This document shows, in pieces, positions 7,668-16,849 of a stretch of 46,232 nucleotides of DNA. Both the position numbers and the translations under genes were made by a program. Position 1 is the stretch's first letter; every line of letters begins with the position of its first letter. Below the pieces are notes generated by a model that ran no database searches, had not been told where the DNA came from, and saw only the letters and a program-made list of their open reading frames with translations. The stretch is from CAZSSM01 sp964609385 (GTDB taxonomy: Bacteria; Planctomycetota; Planctomycetia; Isosphaerales; Isosphaeraceae), in contig CAZSSM010000056.1 of NCBI GenBank assembly GCA_964609385.1, positions 1 to 46,232 on the forward strand. Reading direction: 5' to 3'.

Positions 7668-9413
7668 GTGGGTTGCCCCCATTCTCCGTTCGGCTTGACA
7701 CTTATGCGCTTCGCCACGCCCGCCAACGCCGAACCCCTATGCGATGCGATCCGATGGGTCGACCTACCGCTGAGTGTCCATCGCGGATCGAACGGCCGGA
7801 TCGTCTGCATCGCCCGTGACGACTCGACCACATTGGACCCCGATCTTGGTCCGGAGATTGCCGTCGTCCCCGCATGTCGTCCACACGATCTTGGCGATAC
7901 CCAGTTTCGCGACACACACGGGGTCCGGTTTGCCCTGGCCAGCGGTGCGATGGCCAACGGAATCGCCTCCGAACCCTTGGTCGAAGCAATGGCCCGCGCT
8001 GGTCTGCTCGGGATCTTTGGCGCCGCCGGCCTGCCACCACGACGCGTCGAGCAGGCCATCGACCGCCTTCAGACCCAGCTCGGCTCCGAGTCTCCTTTCG
8101 GCTTCAACCTGATCCACAGCCCGAATGAGCCCAACCTCGAAGCTTCCGTGGTCGACCTCTATCTCAAACGGCAAATCCGCCTAGTCGAGGCTTCAGCATA
8201 CCTGAGACTGACTCCACATGTAGTCCGATATCGGGTCCACGGGATCCATCGCGATGGTCAAGGTCAGATCATCGTGCCGAATCGGATCATTGCCAAGGTC
8301 TCACGCGAGGAGGTGGCGCGACAATTCCTGAGCCCACCGCCACGCCCGATCCTTAATGACCTCGTGTCCCGGGGCTCGATCACCGCGTCGCAGGCGGAGA
8401 TGGCCGATCAGATCCCGATGGCTGAGGACCTGACCGCCGAGGCCGACAGCGGAGGGCACACTGACAACCGCGCCGCGTTGACCTTGCTGCCCTTGATGAT
8501 CACCTTGCGCGACCGGCACCAAGAGCGGTATGGAACGTCGGTCCGGCTCCGCGTCGGAGCCGCTGGAGGAATCGCCACACCCGGCTCGGCCGCCGCCGCA
8601 TTGGCTATGGGCGCCGACTATCTCGTCACGGGATCGATTAATCAAGCATGCATCGAAGCCGGCACCAGCGATCATGTCCGACGCATGCTCGCTGAAGCCC
8701 AACAAGCTGACGTCACCATGGCTCCAGCAGCCGACATGTTCGAGATGGGCGTCAAGCTTCAGGTTCTCAAGCGTGGCACGATGTTCGCCATGCGTGCGGC
8801 CAAACTTTTCGAGATCTATCAACGCGTCGACTCTTTGGAGGCGATCCCCGAGTCTGAACGCCTCGATCTCGAGTCGAAGATCTTCCGCGCTCCCTTGGAG
8901 CGGATTTGGGCCCAGACCATCGATTTCTTCCGGGAGCGCGACCCAAGCCAGATCGACCGGGCCGAGGCCGATCCCAAGCACAAGTTGGCCTTGATCTTCC
9001 GCTGGTACCTGGGCCTCTCCTCGCACTGGGCCAACGCAGGTCAGGCTGACCGTGCAATCGACTACCAAGTCTGGTGCGGGCCGGCCATGGGCGCCTTCAA
9101 CAGTTGGGTCCGCGGCTCACACCTGGAAGATCCGGCCAACCGCCGTGTCGCCGAAGTCGCCCTAAACATCCTCTACGGAGCGGCCGTTCTGACCCGAGTT
9201 CAGGTCCTCCGGAGTCAGGGGATCGATGTGCCGGCCGAGGCGCGTCGGGTCCCACCGTTGCCGCGTGATCAGCTCACCGATGTTCTCGGGTCGTCCACCA
9301 GACCGTGGCTCCCCCCATCACAGGTCGTCGATGGTACTGACGGCAATCAAGACGCGTCGCCCGCACGGTCGCCGACCTTACCTGAATCCGCCAATGGGAG
9401 GACGCGCCCGTGA
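7668..9413 (+). CDS. pfaD: PfaD-like trans-acting enoyl reductase of PUFA synthase
   Basis: This is the stand-alone FMN-dependent enoyl reductase of a polyunsaturated fatty acid synthase. It saturates selected double bonds on the growing ACP-bound chain. Very long stretches match PfaD: GGAMANGIAS-like ASGAMANGIAS, GLLGIFGAAGLPP, NLIHSP, LVEASAYLRLT, KVSREEVARQFLSP, ADSGGHTDNR, LRVGAAGGIATP, LVTGSINQACIEAG, PAADMFEMGVKLQVLKRG, LIFRWYLGLSSHWAN and GPAMGAFNSWVRGS. The fold is the TIM barrel of nitronate-monooxygenase-like flavoproteins. The start is uncertain. I prefer GTG 7668 (AGGA seven bases upstream), ATG 7704 is possible without a good ribosome site, and the frame is open back to TTG 7590. 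The stop overlaps the GTG of the next gene by four bases. The C-terminal ~40 residues are a variable tail. Confidence 0.93.
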   Translation: MGCPHSPFGLTLMRFATPANAEPLCDAIRWVDLPLSVHRGSNGRIVCIARDDSTTLDPDLGPEIAVVPACRPHDLGDTQFRDTHGVRFALASGAMANGIASEPLVEAMARAGLLGIFGAAGLPPRRVEQAIDRLQTQLGSESPFGFNLIHSPNEPNLEASVVDLYLKRQIRLVEASAYLRLTPHVVRYRVHGIHRDGQGQIIVPNRIIAKVSREEVARQFLSPPPRPILNDLVSRGSITASQAEMADQIPMAEDLTAEADSGGHTDNRAALTLLPLMITLRDRHQERYGTSVRLRVGAAGGIATPGSAAAALAMGADYLVTGSINQACIEAGTSDHVRRMLAEAQQADVTMAPAADMFEMGVKLQVLKRGTMFAMRAAKLFEIYQRVDSLEAIPESERLDLESKIFRAPLERIWAQTIDFFRERDPSQIDRAEADPKHKLALIFRWYLGLSSHWANAGQADRAIDYQVWCGPAMGAFNSWVRGSHLEDPANRRVAEVALNILYGAAVLTRVQVLRSQGIDVPAEARRVPPLPRDQLTDVLGSSTRPWLPPSQVVDGTDGNQDASPARSPTLPESANGRTRP

Positions 9414-12400
9414 CCCGAGCCGCCGATGACCCGCAGGCCCCAGTCTCGGCCTCTCCGATCGCCTTGGTCGGGATTGGCTGCCTGTTTCCCGACGCCCGTG
9501 ACCGACACCAGTTCTGGGGCAACCTCGCGCAGGGCCATGATGCGGTCCGCGACGTCCCGGCTTCCCATTGGGATCGTCGGAGTTACTTCGACCCCGATCC
9601 ACGATCCCCGGACCGGACCTACGGGCATCGCGGCGCATTCGTGCCGAGGGTCGACTTCGCGCCGCTCGACTTCGGGATCCGCCCCGACACACTCGAAGCG
9701 ACCGATACGACCCAGTTGCTCGGGCTCTGGGCCGCACGGCAGGCTCTGACCGATGCCGGATACGGTGACGGCCAGCGTCCCTTCGACCGTGATCGGACCG
9801 CTGTGATCCTCGGAGTCACCGGAACCCTCGAACTGGTCATCCCGCTGGGCGCTCGGCTGGGTCACCCACTCTGGCGGCGTGCCCTGGATGAGGCCGGCGT
9901 CGATCCCGAGACCGCCGACCGCGTTGTCCAAACGATCGCTGAAGGGTACGTGCCCTGGCAGGAGAACTCGTTCCCCGGCCTGCTGGGCAACGTGGCCGCC
10001 GGTCGGATCGCGAACCGGCTCGACCTAGGCGGCACCAATTGCGTCGTCGATGCGGCCTGTGCCAGCTCCTTGGCCGCCTTGCATCTGGCCGTCCTCGAGC
10101 TGCAATGCGGCCAGAGCGACATGGTCCTCTCAGGGGGCCTCGATACGTTCAACGACATCTTCATGTATATGTGCTTCAGCAAAACCCCAGCGCTCTCGGC
10201 CTCGGGCCACGCGCGGCCCTTCGATGCCGACGGCGACGGCACTACCCTGGGCGAAGGGCTCGGGGTAGTCGTCCTGAAGCGGCTCAACGACGCGGTCCGT
10301 GACGGCGATCGGATCTACGCGGTCCTACGCGGCCTAGGATCGTCCAGCGACGGCCGCGGACGCGCCGTCTATGCTCCGGCACCCGAAGGGCAACGGCTCG
10401 CGCTTCGACGCGCTTATCGCGTTGCCGGGATCACCCCGACCGACCTCGACCTGATCGAAGCCCATGGGACCGGGACTCGAGTCGGTGACGCGGTCGAACT
10501 CCAAGCCCTCACCGAAGTCTTCTGCGATGTCCATGACGCCAACAGTTCGAACGGTCGACAATCTGGCTCGGACAACATCCCGACGTTGCCTTGGTGTGCC
10601 CTGGGCTCGGTCAAGTCGCAGATCGGCCACACCAAAGCGGCAGCCGGAGCGGCCAGCCTCATCAAGGTCGCCTTGGCGCTCCACCACAAGGTGCTCCCGC
10701 CGACCATCAAGGTCCGCACTCCCTTGGATCCGCTGGGTCAGCCCGAAGGTTCCGATGCATCCCCATTCTTTCTTCATGATCGCGCCACACCCTGGATCGC
10801 GTCCCCGGGTCGGCCCCGACGCGCCGGCCTCAGCGCTTTCGGGTTCGGAGGCAGCAACTACCACGCCGTCCTTGAGGAGCACGATCCTACACGCGTTGAA
10901 CCGGTTTGGGACCCCGACGGTTCCGGCGAAGTCGAGTTGGTCGCCCTGGTCGCCGATCAACCGGGGACGCTCCACGACTGGGTCCGAACACATTTGCCCG
11001 CTGGCAACGATCTCGAGGACGAATCGACTTGGCTCGGCGTGCAGGTCCAGGCTGCTTTGACGCGTCGTCGATTCTCCGAACATCCCGGTGGGACTTGGCG
11101 GTTGCTTCTGGTCGTTGATCGCGATCGGACCGCGTATGAGCGACTCCATCGAGTCCTCGATAAGGCCTTGTCACATCCTAACATGGTCCGGGAAGGTCGG
11201 GCCGATGCCGTGATCGATCCGGCCGCCGGTGTCTTTCTCATCGGCCCGGATTCCGACTCCCACGCGTCTCGGTCGTTGGGGACGCCCCGACTGGCCATGC
11301 TGTTCCCCGGTCAAGGCTCGCAATATGTTGGAATGTTGCGCGAGTTGGCCTGCCGGTTCCCCGAAGCGCTCGATGCCTTGAACCTGGCCGATACGTCGAC
11401 CGGGTCAACCGACTCCTCGGGCTCGGAGCGGTTGAGTCGGATCCTCTACCCGCCGGCCGACTTCGACGACCCCGCACGACGCGAGGCCGATCGGAATCGA
11501 TTGACCGCCACGATCCATGCCCAGCCGGCCTTGGGAGCGGTCGCGTGGGGCGCCTGCGGGTTGCTCGGCGGATTTGGGATCCAGCCTGATCTGGTCGCCG
11601 GACACAGCTATGGTGAACTAGTCGCCCTGGCCGTCGCCGGAGCCTTCGACACCTCGACCCTCTTTGCGCTCTCGAGGCGTCGAGGACAGTTGATGGCGGA
11701 GATGGCCTCGAAGCCTGGATCCGATCCCGGTACGATGCTCGCCCTGGCCGCAACCCTCGAACAGACCCGTCAATTGATCGCCGATCATCGGCTCGACCTG
11801 GTTGTGGCCAACCATAATGGCTCACACCAGGTGATCCTCTCGGGGACCACCCCGGAGATCGAGCGTGCTCACAAGACGGCCGGTCGGCTCGGGATCACCG
11901 CCAAGCCGCTTTCGGTCGCCGCCGCATTCCACAGTCGTTTGGTCGCCGAGGCCGCTACACCCTTCGCTGACCACCTCGAACGCATCGCCGTCGCCACGCC
12001 CCGGATTCCCGTCTACAGCAACACGACTGCCCGGGCCTACCCCGACGACCCACAAGCCATCCGACATCTGCTGGCGAACCAACTGGCCGAACCGGTCGAC
12101 TTCGTCGCGATGGTTCGCGCCATGTATCGCGATGGCGCGCGTCTCTTCCTCGAAGTCGGACCGGGCACGGTCCTGACCCGATTGGTCGAGGCCATCCTCG
12201 ATGGCGAGCCGCATCGGGCCATCGCCCTCGACTCCTCGCAGGGGCGTCGGACCAACCTCCAAGATCTCGCCCGCTGTTTAGCCGGGCTGGTCGCCGCCGG
12301 GTATCCGGTTGAACTCAACATCTGGGGCGGACCCTTCGCGCGAGAACGTGTCCGACGCGTTGAGGACCCCGCTCCTCCGAAACCTAAGTTGGTCGTCCCT

Positions 12401-15400
12401 CTCTGTGGAGCCAACTATCGATCGACCTTGACCGGTTCGACGATGCCCGACCGCAACGACCGGGCCAATGATGGAGACCAGGCCTCTGTCACCGAAGACT
12501 CGAGGTCAACCGCGTCGGATCCGCGACGTTCGCTCGACGCGTCGCCTCTGGATCCAACGTCGACCGATCCTCTCGAACCGACCGCAACGGCGCCCGATCC
12601 CCCCGAACGATCGCTCTCGGATCCTCGCATGAAACCTGAATCGTCCCCAGCCGCCACCTCAACGTCCAATCCGCAACAGCTCGACCCTTCCATCGATCCC
12701 GAAGCCCCGACGATCGCCAACGGCCACGGTTACAATTACGGGCATCGCATGCCGCCCGACCCGACACCGCAACCCGATGCGCCAATTGGATCCGGACATC
12801 TCAGCCGGTCCTTGGAACAGAGCTTGATCGTCCTGCACGAGATGGCCCAGCAGACCGCTGAACTCCATCGCCGTTTCCTCGAGAACCAAGAGCGACTTCA
12901 GCACAACGTCCGGGTCCTGCTCGATCCGGCCACCGTCGAACCACACCCTTTCGATGGCGCGAACCAGCAGCCCGAGCCGTCGATGATCGCCCCAACGACG
13001 GCCGGGCCGGAACATCACACACCGGCCACGCCGCACCTAGACTCCAATTCAAAAAACATTCGGAATATTCCTCGAGACGAGTTACCTCTCGACGACACAC
13101 CGAAACACATAGACACTTTGCCGACGTCCGCTGACTCCGTCTCGGGACTAAGTCCCGATCCTACTCCTAGGCCCGCCCCAAGTTCAGCGTCATTCGAGTC
13201 CGAGTCAGCCATTGAGACCCCGGTCGCCGACCTTGCTCTTGGTTCCGGACCCGGACTCGACGGAAATCCTCGAGCATCTGTTGATCCTTCGCTGACGTCG
13301 ATTCTCTTGGATGTGATCTCGGAGAAGACTGGTTATCCGACCGAAATGCTTGAACCGACCATGGAACTCGACGCCGACTTAGGCATCGACTCCATCAAAC
13401 GGGTCGAAATTCTCGCGGCACTGCAGGAACGCCTTCCCGAACTCCCCGAGGTCCAGCCTGAGCAACTCGGAAAGCTCCGGTCGTTGGACGATATCGTTCT
13501 GTACCTGGAACGTGATGGCGGGGCGGTCCATGAATCTCCTGCTTCGACCGCGACTGCTCAACCGGCAGATTTCTCATCAGCGGAGACTTCAAACGGGTCG
13601 ACTTCCATTGCGAGCCACGGTCATTCGACTCCGAATCGCTCAACACACCGGGACGACCACGCCCAGGCGGTCCTGCTCGAGGTGATCTCGGAGAAGACGG
13701 GTTATCCGGCCGAAATGCTCGAACCGACCATGGAACTCGACGCCGACCTCGGAATCGACTCCATCAAACGGGTCGAAATTCTCGCGGCACTGCAGGAACG
13801 CCTTCCCGAACTCCCCGAGGTCCAGCCTGAGCAACTCGGAAGGCTCCGGACTATCGCCGAGATCGTGGACTGCTTCCAGGATGAGATTGGTAAGGTTCCC
13901 GTAGGTGTCGAAGACTCGCCACGCCAAGCTCGGGATGAGCCCATCGACGCGTCATCCACCTCAATGATCCCATCATCCAATTCTCTCTGGAACACACTTC
14001 TGGATGTGATTTCGGAGAAGACGGGTTATCCGGCCGAAATGCTCGAACCGACCATGGAACTCGACGCCGACCTCGGAATCGATTCCATCAAACGGGTCGA
14101 AATTCTCGCGGCATTACAGGAACGTCTCCCTCAACTCCCTGAGGTCCAGCCCGAGCAACTCGGACGACTGCGGACCCTTCAAGAGATCACCGTTCATCTC
14201 AAGGGGACCGGGCAAAGCGATGGCCCACCCGATTTTACACCCACGGGAGGATCGGTCCCGGAGCCCTTGGCCGCGCCGATCGTCACGCCTGAGCACGGGC
14301 GTCAGATCGGCGCGGCCTCCGACCACGCCCTCCGAACCTTCCAGGTCGTGCTGCGTCCGCTCGATTCGGGTCACGACCGCGATGAGGACCGCCTCCGACC
14401 ACAGGGCGAGATCCTCGTCATCGGCCCACCTGAACCGCTCGTCCACGCCCTGGTTCGTCGGATCGATATGCTCGGTCAGAGTATTCGTTCCGTCCCTTGG
14501 GATCGTTGCGAGTCGATCGCTTGGACCGATCAACTCAGCGGTCTCGTCATGATCGCGCCGTCATCCGGATTCGGCGAAGGAACCAACGCCGGCAAAGCAT
14601 CGGTGAATGTGGCTTTACCCGCGTTCACGCTGCTTCAACACATTGGTGCCCGCCTCCGAGAATCCGGTCGTGAGCACGAGGTGGTGCTCGCGCTCGTGAG
14701 TCGGATGGATGGCGGGTTCGGCTTCGACGACCCAACACGGATCGGCGACCCGTCGCAGGCTGGTCTCGCCGGTCTGGCCAAGACGGCCGCTCGCGAATGG
14801 CCAGAGGTCTATGTCAAGGCGATCGATGTCCCCTCGTCGCAAAAGGCGGAGGACTTTGATGAAGTCGTACTCGCCCTGGCTGAAGAGATCCTCACGCGCC
14901 GGAGTATCGAGGTCGGAATCGCTGAGGACGGGACACAACGGGTGCTGGCCCTCGATGAAATCACCGATTCACTTCAAGTCTCGGAGGAATCGGAGTCACT
15001 CTGGGGGTCCGAGCATACCGTCGTTCTGACCGGCGGTGCGCGGGGTGTTACCGCCGAAGTCGCTTTGGCTTTGGCCCATCACGGCCGACCTAACCTCGTC
15101 CTGATCGGTCGGACCGCCCCGCCCCAAGCCGAACCGGACTGGCTCCAACCCCTTCAAACGGAAGCGGAGATTATCCGGTCGTTGCTGAGCCAGACCGGAT
15201 CCGGCTCGACGCGACCGACACCCAAAGAGGCCGCCCGACAGGCTCGACGTTGGTTAGCCCACCGTGAGGTGCGCCGAACCCTCGATCGGCTCACTGAGGC
15301 CGGCTCGCGTGTGCTCTACCTCTCGGCCGACGTCCGCGATCGCGACGGTCTGGACCGGGCTCTCCGCGAAGCTCGAGCCACCTTTGGGCCCATCCACGGA

Positions 15401-16849
15401 CTCGTTCATGCCGCCGGGATCCTGGCGGACCGCCGGATCCTCGACAAGTCAACCGAAGACTTCGAACATGTCTATCGAACGAAGGTCGACGGGGCGCGTC
15501 ACCTGCTCGAGTCCCTTAGCGAAGATCCGTTGACCGGCCTCGTCCTCTTCTCCTCAACGACGGCGAGGCTGGGTCGAATTGGCCAAGCTGACTATGCCGC
15601 CGCCAACGAGGTGCTCAACAAGCTGTCACAGCAGTTCACCATTGACCATCCCAATTGCCGAACCCTCGCTCTGAATTGGGGTCCCTGGGACGGTGGCATG
15701 GTCCACGATGGACTCAAGTCTCTCTTCGAAAATGAGGGTGTCGGACTCATCCCCTTGAAAGATGGCGCTCACTATGTTGTCTCTGCGTTGGCCGAGTCGA
15801 GAGACCGTGGAGCACCGAACGCCGTTGAGCGAGTCGTCATTCATGGCCCACTCCCCGAGACCGACTTGCCCCAGCCCAAACCCCAAGTTCAGATCGATCG
15901 CGTTCAGGACCTAGACCAGAGTACGAGGTCGCCCACGAACCACCGCCTCGTCCCCGATCACATGACGAGATTGGACCACGCCTTCACCTTGCGGATCGCT
16001 CCCGGACGCATGCCGGTACTCCGCTCGCATGTTATCGGCGGTTCAGCAGTCGTCCCGTTGGCCTTGGCCATCGAATGGCTCGGACATGCTGCGCTCCACG
16101 CCCACCCAGGACTCCGATTCTTCGGATTAGACAACCTGCAAGTCTGCAAAGGGATCGTCCTGGAAGACGATGCGGCCTCGATGGACGTCGAGGTCTTCGT
16201 TGGACATGCCGAACCCGACGACGAGTGCGATCGAGTCACAGTGGAACTGCGCGAGTCGGTCGCCGATTCCAAACCGGGTCGTCCCTTGATCCGCGCCCGC
16301 GTCCTGTTAGGCGAGCAGACTCCCAACGCGCCCGACGACTCGATTTCCAATACTGACTCGTCCGACGATTCGACCCTCCTGGCCCCGTTCGATCTCTATG
16401 GGCCGGTCCTCTTCCACGGTCCCGATCTCCATGCGTTCGTCCAGGTCGACTGCTGCGACGCCGATCGGATTGTTACACGAATCCGAACAGCGCCTCGACC
16501 GTCCTTGTGGCTGGAGACGCCGCTGCGTGGAACATGGATCGCCGATCCACTCGTGCTCGACGGCGTCTTTCAAGGGCTTGTTCTCTGGGCGAGCCGCGTT
16601 CGTGGACTCGGCTCGCTGCCGAACGCTGTCGGCGCCTACCGCCAGTACCAACGCCGGTTCGATGGCCCAGAAGTCGTCGCAATCACTCGGATCACCCGGG
16701 CCACCGCTCACCAGGTGACCGCCGACATCGAGATCCGGACGCCAACCGGATCGCTGATCGCTCGGTTGAGCGACTGCACTCACACCATGGACGCCTCGCT
16801 GCTCGAGGCGTTCGCGCAGACCACCCTGGCCCAAGGCGCACTGTCCTGA
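9410..16849 (+). CDS. pfaA: PfaA-like multidomain PUFA synthase (KS-AT-ACPx3-KR-DH)
   Basis: A 2479-aa type I iterative synthase. Domains in order: ketosynthase, about 15-490, with Cys217 in DAACASS, His352 in EAHGTGT and His407 in IGHTKAAAG; acyltransferase, 625-925, with Ser733 in GHSYGE and His841 in AFHS; a Pro/Ser/Asp-rich linker containing a predicted helix at about 1132-1172; three acyl carrier proteins with phosphopantetheine serines S1328, S1451 and S1559 in GIDSIKRVEIL; a ketoreductase, core about 1868-2110, with the GGARGVTAE nucleotide loop, Ser2048/2049 and Tyr2062 in ADYAAANEV; and a C-terminal polyketide-type double-hotdog dehydratase, about 2190-2470, with His2207 in SHVIGGSAVVP and Asp2384 in DPLVLDGVF. 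This is the PfaA order. All catalytic residues that I can place are intact. The GTG start overlaps the pfaD stop, with GGGAGG upstream. Needs a phosphopantetheinyl transferase not found in the window. Confidence 0.93.
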   Translation: MTRAADDPQAPVSASPIALVGIGCLFPDARDRHQFWGNLAQGHDAVRDVPASHWDRRSYFDPDPRSPDRTYGHRGAFVPRVDFAPLDFGIRPDTLEATDTTQLLGLWAARQALTDAGYGDGQRPFDRDRTAVILGVTGTLELVIPLGARLGHPLWRRALDEAGVDPETADRVVQTIAEGYVPWQENSFPGLLGNVAAGRIANRLDLGGTNCVVDAACASSLAALHLAVLELQCGQSDMVLSGGLDTFNDIFMYMCFSKTPALSASGHARPFDADGDGTTLGEGLGVVVLKRLNDAVRDGDRIYAVLRGLGSSSDGRGRAVYAPAPEGQRLALRRAYRVAGITPTDLDLIEAHGTGTRVGDAVELQALTEVFCDVHDANSSNGRQSGSDNIPTLPWCALGSVKSQIGHTKAAAGAASLIKVALALHHKVLPPTIKVRTPLDPLGQPEGSDASPFFLHDRATPWIASPGRPRRAGLSAFGFGGSNYHAVLEEHDPTRVEPVWDPDGSGEVELVALVADQPGTLHDWVRTHLPAGNDLEDESTWLGVQVQAALTRRRFSEHPGGTWRLLLVVDRDRTAYERLHRVLDKALSHPNMVREGRADAVIDPAAGVFLIGPDSDSHASRSLGTPRLAMLFPGQGSQYVGMLRELACRFPEALDALNLADTSTGSTDSSGSERLSRILYPPADFDDPARREADRNRLTATIHAQPALGAVAWGACGLLGGFGIQPDLVAGHSYGELVALAVAGAFDTSTLFALSRRRGQLMAEMASKPGSDPGTMLALAATLEQTRQLIADHRLDLVVANHNGSHQVILSGTTPEIERAHKTAGRLGITAKPLSVAAAFHSRLVAEAATPFADHLERIAVATPRIPVYSNTTARAYPDDPQAIRHLLANQLAEPVDFVAMVRAMYRDGARLFLEVGPGTVLTRLVEAILDGEPHRAIALDSSQGRRTNLQDLARCLAGLVAAGYPVELNIWGGPFARERVRRVEDPAPPKPKLVVPLCGANYRSTLTGSTMPDRNDRANDGDQASVTEDSRSTASDPRRSLDASPLDPTSTDPLEPTATAPDPPERSLSDPRMKPESSPAATSTSNPQQLDPSIDPEAPTIANGHGYNYGHRMPPDPTPQPDAPIGSGHLSRSLEQSLIVLHEMAQQTAELHRRFLENQERLQHNVRVLLDPATVEPHPFDGANQQPEPSMIAPTTAGPEHHTPATPHLDSNSKNIRNIPRDELPLDDTPKHIDTLPTSADSVSGLSPDPTPRPAPSSASFESESAIETPVADLALGSGPGLDGNPRASVDPSLTSILLDVISEKTGYPTEMLEPTMELDADLGIDSIKRVEILAALQERLPELPEVQPEQLGKLRSLDDIVLYLERDGGAVHESPASTATAQPADFSSAETSNGSTSIASHGHSTPNRSTHRDDHAQAVLLEVISEKTGYPAEMLEPTMELDADLGIDSIKRVEILAALQERLPELPEVQPEQLGRLRTIAEIVDCFQDEIGKVPVGVEDSPRQARDEPIDASSTSMIPSSNSLWNTLLDVISEKTGYPAEMLEPTMELDADLGIDSIKRVEILAALQERLPQLPEVQPEQLGRLRTLQEITVHLKGTGQSDGPPDFTPTGGSVPEPLAAPIVTPEHGRQIGAASDHALRTFQVVLRPLDSGHDRDEDRLRPQGEILVIGPPEPLVHALVRRIDMLGQSIRSVPWDRCESIAWTDQLSGLVMIAPSSGFGEGTNAGKASVNVALPAFTLLQHIGARLRESGREHEVVLALVSRMDGGFGFDDPTRIGDPSQAGLAGLAKTAAREWPEVYVKAIDVPSSQKAEDFDEVVLALAEEILTRRSIEVGIAEDGTQRVLALDEITDSLQVSEESESLWGSEHTVVLTGGARGVTAEVALALAHHGRPNLVLIGRTAPPQAEPDWLQPLQTEAEIIRSLLSQTGSGSTRPTPKEAARQARRWLAHREVRRTLDRLTEAGSRVLYLSADVRDRDGLDRALREARATFGPIHGLVHAAGILADRRILDKSTEDFEHVYRTKVDGARHLLESLSEDPLTGLVLFSSTTARLGRIGQADYAAANEVLNKLSQQFTIDHPNCRTLALNWGPWDGGMVHDGLKSLFENEGVGLIPLKDGAHYVVSALAESRDRGAPNAVERVVIHGPLPETDLPQPKPQVQIDRVQDLDQSTRSPTNHRLVPDHMTRLDHAFTLRIAPGRMPVLRSHVIGGSAVVPLALAIEWLGHAALHAHPGLRFFGLDNLQVCKGIVLEDDAASMDVEVFVGHAEPDDECDRVTVELRESVADSKPGRPLIRARVLLGEQTPNAPDDSISNTDSSDDSTLLAPFDLYGPVLFHGPDLHAFVQVDCCDADRIVTRIRTAPRPSLWLETPLRGTWIADPLVLDGVFQGLVLWASRVRGLGSLPNAVGAYRQYQRRFDGPEVVAITRITRATAHQVTADIEIRTPTGSLIARLSDCTHTMDASLLEAFAQTTLAQGALS
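12430..13290 (+). other. Low-complexity interdomain linker of PfaA
   Basis: Between the acyltransferase and first carrier protein, about 290 codons encode a Pro/Ser/Thr/Asp-rich, probably disordered linker. The exception is a helical island at about 12806-12930 (residues 1132-1172) rich in Leu, Glu, Gln and Arg. A similar short helix precedes the carrier proteins in other PfaA-type synthases and may help docking. That role is an inference. Confidence 0.6.
13295..14200 (+). repeat. Three tandem near-identical ACP-coding repeats
   Basis: Carrier-protein units lie at about 13295-13510, 13670-13875 and 13990-14200. Each encodes VISEKTGYP, MLEPTMELDADLGIDSIKR and LPEVQPEQLG with almost no change. 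The DNA is also nearly identical over about 150 bases of each unit, and units 2 and 3 are the closest pair. Serine codons are 369 and 324 bases apart. The intervening linkers differ completely, which suggests recent duplication or gene conversion acting only on the ACP cores. Confidence 0.93.

Noticed and set aside
10334..11149. 271-codon minus-strand frame
   Set aside because: It is antisense to the PfaA ketosynthase and has no recognisable domain.
16507..16848. Upstream extension of the PfaC-like gene
   Set aside because: It lies inside pfaA in another frame, its translation is Arg-rich without similarity, and the ATG at 16849 gives a clean 1-base overlap.
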